Made by a program: the position numbers and the translations under genes. 6,186 nucleotides of DNA from NCBI GenBank assembly GCA_018262385.1, contig JAGSPQ010000236.1, positions 1-6,186 on the forward strand, in the 5' to 3' direction. Of this stretch, positions 1 to 4,581 are shown one piece after another (position 1 is the first letter of the stretch; every line of letters begins with the position of its first letter). Origin of the DNA: Myxococcaceae bacterium (GTDB lineage Bacteria > Myxococcota > Myxococcia > Myxococcales > Myxococcaceae). The notes beneath the pieces were generated by a model. That model saw nothing but the letters and a program-made list of their open reading frames with translations, did not search any database and had not been told where the DNA came from.

Positions 1-412
1 CGGGATCGAACGGATCCTTCACTCCCAGCAGCGCGGCGGTGCCGGGCATCAGCTGGGCGGGGCCCATCGCTCCGGCGTAGGAGATCCGGTGGCAGGTCGC
101 GTCCGACTCGACCTCGACGATCGCCTGCATCAGCCCCTTCGGCAGCCCTGCCTCGCGCTCGGCCCGCGCGGTGACCAGCGCCAGATCGTCGTGGCCGCTG
201 AACAGGCACGAGGGGCGGTGCTGGGCGTACAGCTTCAGCGCCGCCCACTTCTCGGCGAGGAAGAAGGGCGAGAGCGGGAAGATCACGCTGCTGCCGGCGA
301 AGGCGACGGTGAGGTTGAGCGCCAGCAGCGGCGTGATCGCGATCAGACCCAGGCGCTGCCACCACGCGAGCTTCGAGAAGAGGCGGAAGGCGAAGCGCAC
401 GAGGGACCACAC
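1..412 (-). CDS. Membrane-anchored lytic transglycosylase (SLT/GH23 family), 3' end beyond the window
   Basis: Partial gene read from 412 leftward; 137 residues are visible and the frame is open at the left edge. Residues 21-46 are hydrophobic and look like a signal anchor or uncleaved signal sequence, so the rest should lie in the periplasm. From about residue 81 the sequence matches the soluble lytic transglycosylase fold: AIVEVES holds the expected catalytic Glu (E102), followed by GAMG at 114-117, QLMPGTA at 120-126, then LGVKDPFDP at the edge. Enzymes of this family cleave the MurNAc-GlcNAc bond of peptidoglycan, forming a 1,6-anhydro product. Cys69 and Cys107 could form a disulfide. The GTG at 412 is chosen because AGGGA lies 5 bases upstream; an in-frame GTG at 430 is possible but more poorly spaced. 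The gene is divergent from the cupredoxin operon. Family assignment is firm; the exact subfamily and cell-wall role cannot be told from this fragment. Confidence 0.88.
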   Translation of the reverse strand, partial: MWSLVRFAFRLFSKLAWWQRLGLIAITPLLALNLTVAFAGSSVIFPLSPFFLAEKWAALKLYAQHRPSCLFSGHDDLALVTARAEREAGLPKGLMQAIVEVESDATCHRISYAGAMGPAQLMPGTAALLGVKDPFDP

Positions 413-469
413 CGTAATCCCTGAACGCACGAAACCTGAAAACGATCCCTTCTGGCGTATCGTGGGCGG
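413..469. promoter_or_regulatory. Divergent intergenic spacer, presumed promoters for both flanking genes
   Basis: This 57-base spacer separates the transglycosylase start from the cupredoxin start and is visibly less GC-rich than its surroundings (for example GAAACCTGAAAACGATC). Both genes must be transcribed from here or from inside each other. On the plus strand a weak sigma-70-like pair can be drawn: CTGAAA at 436-441 and TATCGT at 458-463, 16 bases apart. That would put the transcript start near 470, at the ATG itself. No good plus-strand Shine-Dalgarno is seen: GTGGGCGG directly abuts the ATG. The promoter assignment is weak; the spacer itself is certain. Confidence 0.35.
418..422 (-). 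promoter_or_regulatory. Shine-Dalgarno site of the transglycosylase gene
   Basis: On the minus strand AGGGA stands five bases before the GTG at 412. It is the best purine-rich match near this gene and decides between the GTG codons at 412 and 430. Assigned by inspection only. Confidence 0.5.
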
Positions 470-1189
470 ATGCGCCTGATTTCGCTGACCTTGCTGCTGG
501 CTTCCCCTGCGCTTGCCGGCGGAAGCGTCGAGGGCACCCTCACCGTCAAGAACGATGGCCAGCCGGGGTTCGTGAAGAACTCGCTGCTCTTCATCCGCGG
601 CTACGCGACCGAGCCGACGAGCGAGCCGGCGACGATGGCGCAGAGCGGGCGCGCCTTCGACAAGGTGGTGCTGCCAGTGGTGAAGAAGGGGAAGGTGCGG
701 TTTGCCAACGAGGAGCTGCTCGAGAGCATCTACCACCACGTCTTCACCCCCAGCACGAAGGTGAAGTTCAGCTCGCCCAAGTACAAGCCGAAGGACCCGC
801 CGTACATCACCGACCCGCTGACCTACGAGGGCCCGATGACGGTGTTCTGCGACATCCACAAGGAGATGATCTCGACCGTCTACGTGGTGCCCAATGATCG
901 CCACACCGTGCTGTCCACCGCGGAAGGCGCCTCGGCTCCGTTCAGGATCGACGGCATCCGGCCCGGGAACTGGACCCTGGTGGCGTGGCACCGGTCGGCG
1001 AAGGAGCCGGTCGAGGTGCCGGTGGAGATCAAGGAAGGCCAGACCACCCGGATCAACCTCACCCTCGATGGGGCCAGCCAGATCGAGAAGGTGCTGCTCG
1101 ACCACAAACGCAAGTCCGGCAAGTACGGGGTGAAGCCGGATGGCGGGTCGATGGGCGAGGCGGTGGGTGAAGACGAGAAGTGGAAGTGA
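470..1189 (+). CDS. Secreted amicyanin/plastocyanin-like cupredoxin ('methylamine utilization protein' type) with C-terminal carboxypeptidase-regulatory-like domain
   Basis: The product has 239 residues. Residues 1-16 form a short signal peptide ending in ALA, so the protein is exported. Residues 17 to about 145 form a cupredoxin-like beta-sandwich. They carry KVRFANEE at 75-82, YHHVF at 88-92 and VFCDIHKEM at 125-133. His89, Cys127, His130 and Met133 can be aligned with the type 1 copper ligands of amicyanin, including its C-x2-H-x2-M spacing. Residues 157 to about 201 (FRIDGIRPGNWTLVAWH, then a KEGQ-type turn) resemble a carboxypeptidase regulatory-like beta-sandwich. The last 35 residues are charged and probably disordered. 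Proteins of this type are often labelled methylamine utilization protein from the resemblance alone; no other mau gene is present, so a metabolic role is not supported. Likely periplasmic copper/electron or ligand-binding protein. It heads an operon, and its TGA stop overlaps the start of the cyclase gene. Confidence 0.8.
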   Translation: MRLISLTLLLASPALAGGSVEGTLTVKNDGQPGFVKNSLLFIRGYATEPTSEPATMAQSGRAFDKVVLPVVKKGKVRFANEELLESIYHHVFTPSTKVKFSSPKYKPKDPPYITDPLTYEGPMTVFCDIHKEMISTVYVVPNDRHTVLSTAEGASAPFRIDGIRPGNWTLVAWHRSAKEPVEVPVEIKEGQTTRINLTLDGASQIEKVLLDHKRKSGKYGVKPDGGSMGEAVGEDEKWK

Positions 1190-3249
1190 AGTTCGGCCCC
1201 AAGCTCTTCCTCGTCCTCACCGGGCTGATCCTCACCCTGGTGGTCCTCAGCTCGGTGGTGGGCGGGCTGGTGCTCCAGCGCGCGTACCGGGTGGTGTCCG
1301 AAGACGCGGTGGGCAGCGCGTCGCAGGTCATCCTCAGCACGATCGCCGATCGCGACAAGCGGGTGCGGCTGCTGCTCCGCCCGCTGACCAACGATGCGCG
1401 GGTCAAAGGCGGGCTCGCCACCCGCGCTGGCCTCGCCGACCCCGAGCGGCTCGGCGGCAACACTCCCGAGGAACGGCGCCAGAACGCCGACGACTACTTC
1501 GGCTCGTTCATGGACGAGTACTGGGTCGACGATCCCGAAGGCGGTCCCGAGCAGGATCTGGTGCTGCTGGTCGGCAGCGACGGGACCCTCGCGTACGGCG
1601 AGGCGGGCGACACCCGGCGGGTGGATCTGGAGAACGAGGTGATGGAGCACCTGCAGGTCTCCACCCTGCTCGGCGCGATCTCCACCGGCGACGAGTCGGC
1701 CCGAATGCTCTGGAGCGGCCCGCGCCTGCGCTCGGACGCGCCGATCGTCCCCGCGCTCGAGAGCGGGCTGTACTTCGCCGCCGGCAGCCGGGTCGTCTTC
1801 CACTCCTCGGGGGTCGGAGGCGACGAGGTGGTCGGCGCCGCGGTGGTGGCGACCCATCGGCTCGGCCTCGAGCGGGTGGTCTCGACCGGCGCCGAAGCGG
1901 TCTTCACCGATCGGGGCGCCGCGATCGACAGCACCTTCCGGCTCGCCGATGCCGGCACCCAGACCGCGGCTTCCCTCGAGCAGGCGGCGGCCCGCTGGCT
2001 GGCCGACAACCCGTCGTCCGACGCGGGCCTGACCGAGGTCTGGCTGGGCGGCGAGCCGTATTACGGCAAGGTGCTGCCGGTGGGCGGGATGGTGAAGGGC
2101 CCGGTCAAGGCCGGGGTCTTCTACTCGCGCGCCCGGGAGTTCGAGACGGTCTCGACCGCCAGATACGAGCTGGCCGGAATCGGCGCCTTCGTCGCGCTGC
2201 TCGCGATCGCGATCGCCACCGCGCTCTCGCGCAGCCTCAGCCGGCCGATCAACGAGATCTCCGAGGCGGCGGGGAAGGTGGCGGGCGGAGATCTGAAGGT
2301 CCTGGTGCGCGCGGATCGCAAGGACGAGCTGGGCGATCTGGCCCGGCGCTTCAATCAGATGGTGCAGGGCCTGCGCGAGCGGGCGCTCGCCAAGGATGCG
2401 CTCGGCCGCTACCTCTCGCCCGAGATGGCCCATGACGTGGTGAGCGGAGAGCAGGGGATCTCGATGCAGGGCCAGCGGCGCGAGCTGACCGTCCTCTTCT
2501 GCGACGTCGCGGGCTTCACCACCATCTCCGAGAAGCTCGAGCCCGAGCAGCTGGTCGCGCTGCTCAACCAGTACCTCGACGCGATGGTGAAGGTGCTGAT
2601 CCGGCACGGCGCCTACGTCGACAAGTTCGAGGGCGACGCGATCATGGCGTTCTGGAACGCGCCCCGGCACGCGGTGGATCACGCGGTGCACGCCTGCCAG
2701 GCGATCCTCGAGATGCGCGCCGCGGCGAAGAAGCTGTCGGTGGAGTGGAAGGCGGCCGGTCAGCCCGAGTTCGGGGTGCGCTACGGCCTCAACACCGGAG
2801 TGGCGATCGTCGGCAACATGGGCGCCACCGACAAGATCAACTACACCGCGATCGGCGACAACGTGAACCTCGCCTCGCGGCTCGAGGGGGCGAACAAGCA
2901 GTACGGCACCGAGCTGATGATCTCGGAAGAGACGTTCGCCAATGCGGCCGAGCACATCGAGGCGCGCGAGCTCGACATGCTGCAGGTGAAGGGCAAGCTG
3001 CGCCCGGTGCGGGTCTACGAGCTGCTGGCGCTCAAGGGGCAGCTCACGCCGGAGCAATCGAAAATTCGCGACGGCTTCGCGGCCGGCCTAAAGCTGTACC
3101 GGGCGCGCCAGTTCCTCGAGGCGAAGGCGCTCTTCGAGCTCGCCACCACCGATGGACCGTCGCGCACTTTTGCCGCCCGCTGCGCGCGCTTTCTCGAACA
3201 GCCCCCGGGGCCGGATTGGGATGGAACCTATGAGATGCAGACGAAGTGA
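1186..3249 (+). CDS. Membrane adenylate cyclase (class III) with periplasmic double-Cache-like sensor and HAMP domain
   Basis: The product has 687 residues from the GTG at 1186, which shares GTGA with the upstream stop; a GTG at 1180 is also in frame. Residues 7-30 and 329-347 are membrane helices. The roughly 300 residues between them are periplasmic and resemble the double Cache 3 type, with GAEAVFTDRG and DSTF at 235-251. HAMP spans about 348-401, followed by a helical linker containing GRYLSPEMA. The catalytic domain is at about 432-615. It has metal-binding Asp440 (FCDVAGFT) and Asp484 (KFEGDAIMAFW), Lys480 and Thr554 for adenine recognition, and transition-state Asn561 and Arg565 (GDNVNLASRLE). 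All key residues are present and the Lys/Thr pair points to a class IIIb adenylate cyclase making cAMP from ATP. The tail at 625-687 is helical and TPR-like, with DGPS and a WDG motif often found C-terminal to such cyclases. The likely role is to convert a periplasmic signal into cAMP; the ligand is unknown. Confidence 0.92.
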   Translation: MKFGPKLFLVLTGLILTLVVLSSVVGGLVLQRAYRVVSEDAVGSASQVILSTIADRDKRVRLLLRPLTNDARVKGGLATRAGLADPERLGGNTPEERRQNADDYFGSFMDEYWVDDPEGGPEQDLVLLVGSDGTLAYGEAGDTRRVDLENEVMEHLQVSTLLGAISTGDESARMLWSGPRLRSDAPIVPALESGLYFAAGSRVVFHSSGVGGDEVVGAAVVATHRLGLERVVSTGAEAVFTDRGAAIDSTFRLADAGTQTAASLEQAAARWLADNPSSDAGLTEVWLGGEPYYGKVLPVGGMVKGPVKAGVFYSRAREFETVSTARYELAGIGAFVALLAIAIATALSRSLSRPINEISEAAGKVAGGDLKVLVRADRKDELGDLARRFNQMVQGLRERALAKDALGRYLSPEMAHDVVSGEQGISMQGQRRELTVLFCDVAGFTTISEKLEPEQLVALLNQYLDAMVKVLIRHGAYVDKFEGDAIMAFWNAPRHAVDHAVHACQAILEMRAAAKKLSVEWKAAGQPEFGVRYGLNTGVAIVGNMGATDKINYTAIGDNVNLASRLEGANKQYGTELMISEETFANAAEHIEARELDMLQVKGKLRPVRVYELLALKGQLTPEQSKIRDGFAAGLKLYRARQFLEAKALFELATTDGPSRTFAARCARFLEQPPGPDWDGTYEMQTK

Positions 3250-4072
3250 GCCGAGGGCGATCGCCGGGCTGATCGCGCTGCTGGTTGCGCTCGAGGCCGG
3301 TGCGGCGGTGCGGCGGTTCGACATGACCACCGACGCCGCGAGCAACAGCGAGGGCGAGATCGAGCTCGAGGGCTGGCTCGACTTCGGGCGGCCGCAGCTG
3401 GCTCCGTCGGGGGTGACGAACGGGATGGCGTGGCTCGGCGCGCGGTTCGGGCTGCTCGACAGCCTCGAGCTGTCGGGCTTCCTGGTGCTGGAGAAGAGCG
3501 AGGGGCTCGAGGGCACCGGGGACGACAGCTCGGGGCTGATGATGTGGCTGTCCGAGGTGCGGTGGAGGCCGGTCGAGGTCGGCAAGTGGCCGATCGATCT
3601 GTTCCTCCAGGTGCAGCTGATGCACTGGTTCGAGCGCGCCCACCCGACCCAGTTCCGCTTCACCCTCGGGGTGTCGAAGAACCTGGGGCCGGTGCTGCTG
3701 GCGCTGAACTTCTCGTACTGGGACTCGCTCGCGTTTCAGAACGCCGCCGGCGCCCGGGCGCAGTGGCAGTGGCTCGATCTGTCGCTCGGGGTGGCGGTGA
3801 ACGTGATCGAGACGGACGGCTCGGTGCCGTCGGTGAACATTGGAATCGAGGCCTGGTCGCTGATCGAGGCGTTCGAGGTGCGGGTGCACAACCACCTGTT
3901 GCTCGGCGGCGGCGCGGTGGTCGGCCCGACGGTGGCGCTGGCGCGCGGGCGGCTGTGGCTCACCGGTCACCTCGGCGTGCCGCTGTACGTGCCGGGGACG
4001 GGCGGCGTCGGCGGAGGGATCGGCTTCAACACTCCGCTGGTCGGGCGGGTGATGCTGGGGATCAGCCTCTAG
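3230..4072 (+). CDS. Secreted protein, probable outer-membrane beta-barrel, function unknown
   Basis: The product has 280 residues from the ATG at 3230, which has GGGA eight bases upstream and begins a good signal peptide (basic MRCRR, hydrophobic IAGLIALLVAL, cleavage near AGAA at 23-26). An ATG at 3221 would add three residues; the frame is open further upstream to 3152, but that part lies inside the cyclase gene and is not needed. The mature part has alternating hydrophobic/polar segments rich in Trp, Phe, Leu and Gly, such as FLVLEKS, LFLQVQLMHWF, RFTLGVSK, LLALNFSYW, LDLSLGVAVNV, RLWLTGHLGV and RVMLGISL at the very end. This is the pattern of amphipathic strands in a barrel of about 10-14 strands. 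The C-terminal residue is Leu instead of the more usual Phe/Trp. I do not recognise a named family. It overlaps the cyclase by 20 bases and is probably made with it. Confidence 0.75.
   Translation: MRCRRSEPRAIAGLIALLVALEAGAAVRRFDMTTDAASNSEGEIELEGWLDFGRPQLAPSGVTNGMAWLGARFGLLDSLELSGFLVLEKSEGLEGTGDDSSGLMMWLSEVRWRPVEVGKWPIDLFLQVQLMHWFERAHPTQFRFTLGVSKNLGPVLLALNFSYWDSLAFQNAAGARAQWQWLDLSLGVAVNVIETDGSVPSVNIGIEAWSLIEAFEVRVHNHLLLGGGAVVGPTVALARGRLWLTGHLGVPLYVPGTGGVGGGIGFNTPLVGRVMLGISL
4069..4072. other. Shared CTAG palindrome: overlapping stop codons of convergent genes
   Basis: The barrel gene ends with TAG at 4070-4072 on the plus strand, and the acetyltransferase ends with TAG at 4071-4069 on the minus strand. 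Both stops are read from the same four-base palindrome, so the two operons meet with no intergenic DNA. No terminator hairpin with a T-run is visible here, so transcripts must end inside the opposing gene or be stopped by Rho. Confidence 0.95.
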
Positions 4073-4581
4073 ACTTCCCGCTGGAGGATCCAGTCGATCT
4101 GCGGATCCGAGCCGAGCAGGAAGGTGTGCTCACCGACGCGCCGAAAGCCGAACCGGTCGTAGAACTTCTGGGCGCGGAGGTTGAACTCCCAGACGCCGAG
4201 CCAGAGCACGTCGTGGCCCCGCGCGCGCGCTTCGGCGAAGCAGGCCTCGAGCAGCCCCGCCCCGATCCCTTTCCCGAGGTGCTGCGCGCGGCCGTAGAGG
4301 CGGGAGAGCTGAATCGGGTTGCGGCCGGTGACGCAGGGCTCGTTCGACCCGGGGTCGAGCCTGGCGTAGCCGACGGTGAGCTCCTCGCGCTGATCGACCA
4401 GGTAGATGATCGCGGGGTTGGCGAGCTCGGCGGCGAGGACGTCGATCGCGAACGACTGGTCGATGTACGCCCGCATGTCTTCGGGGCGGTTTCTCGGGTC
4501 GGCGGCGAAGGCGGCGCTGAAGCTCGAGCGGCCCAGCTCGGCGAGCATCGCGGCGTCGCCGATGTTCGCGCGGCGAATCAC
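4069..4581 (-). CDS. GNAT-family N-acetyltransferase, PaiA-like
   Basis: The product has 170 residues, a normal length for a single-domain GNAT. It begins IRRANIGDAAMLAEL, a typical first strand and helix. Residues 100-107 (QHLGKGIG) form the acetyl-CoA pyrophosphate-binding loop, Q-x2-G-x-G. LGVWEFN at 128-134 and KFYDRFGF at 139-146 are the conserved late strand and helix; Tyr141 is placed to act as the general acid. The block LGVWE...FY..FGF...H.FLLG.D.Q.D is characteristic of GNATs related to PaiA, some of which acetylate polyamines. The substrate here cannot be read from sequence. The GTG at 4581 overlaps the TGA of the upstream LRR gene (GTGA), which suggests translational coupling, and no better start lies downstream in the first strand. 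The reading frame continues open upstream to 5232, but that part is antisense-like noise within the LRR gene. Confidence 0.88.
   Translation of the reverse strand: MIRRANIGDAAMLAELGRSSFSAAFAADPRNRPEDMRAYIDQSFAIDVLAAELANPAIIYLVDQREELTVGYARLDPGSNEPCVTGRNPIQLSRLYGRAQHLGKGIGAGLLEACFAEARARGHDVLWLGVWEFNLRAQKFYDRFGFRRVGEHTFLLGSDPQIDWILQREV

Noticed and set aside
89..479. Plus-strand open frames before the cupredoxin gene
   Set aside because: They are antisense to the transglycosylase, whose product has a recognisable SLT signature. Their products have low-complexity charged composition.
2205..2225. GCGATCGC-type palindromes, considered as HIP1-like repeats
   Set aside because: They are few, lie within Ala-Ile coding of the second membrane helix, and are expected from high-GC codon use.
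880..3057. A 725-codon open frame on the minus strand opposite the cyclase
   Set aside because: Its product is rich in Arg, His, Pro, Ala and Gly without any domain, and it lies antisense to a cyclase with every catalytic motif intact. Long antisense frames are expected in high-GC genes.
3152..3229. Longer start for the barrel protein at 3152
   Set aside because: It would place 26 unrelated residues before a good signal peptide and increase the overlap with the cyclase to about 98 bases. The ATG at 3230 fits better.
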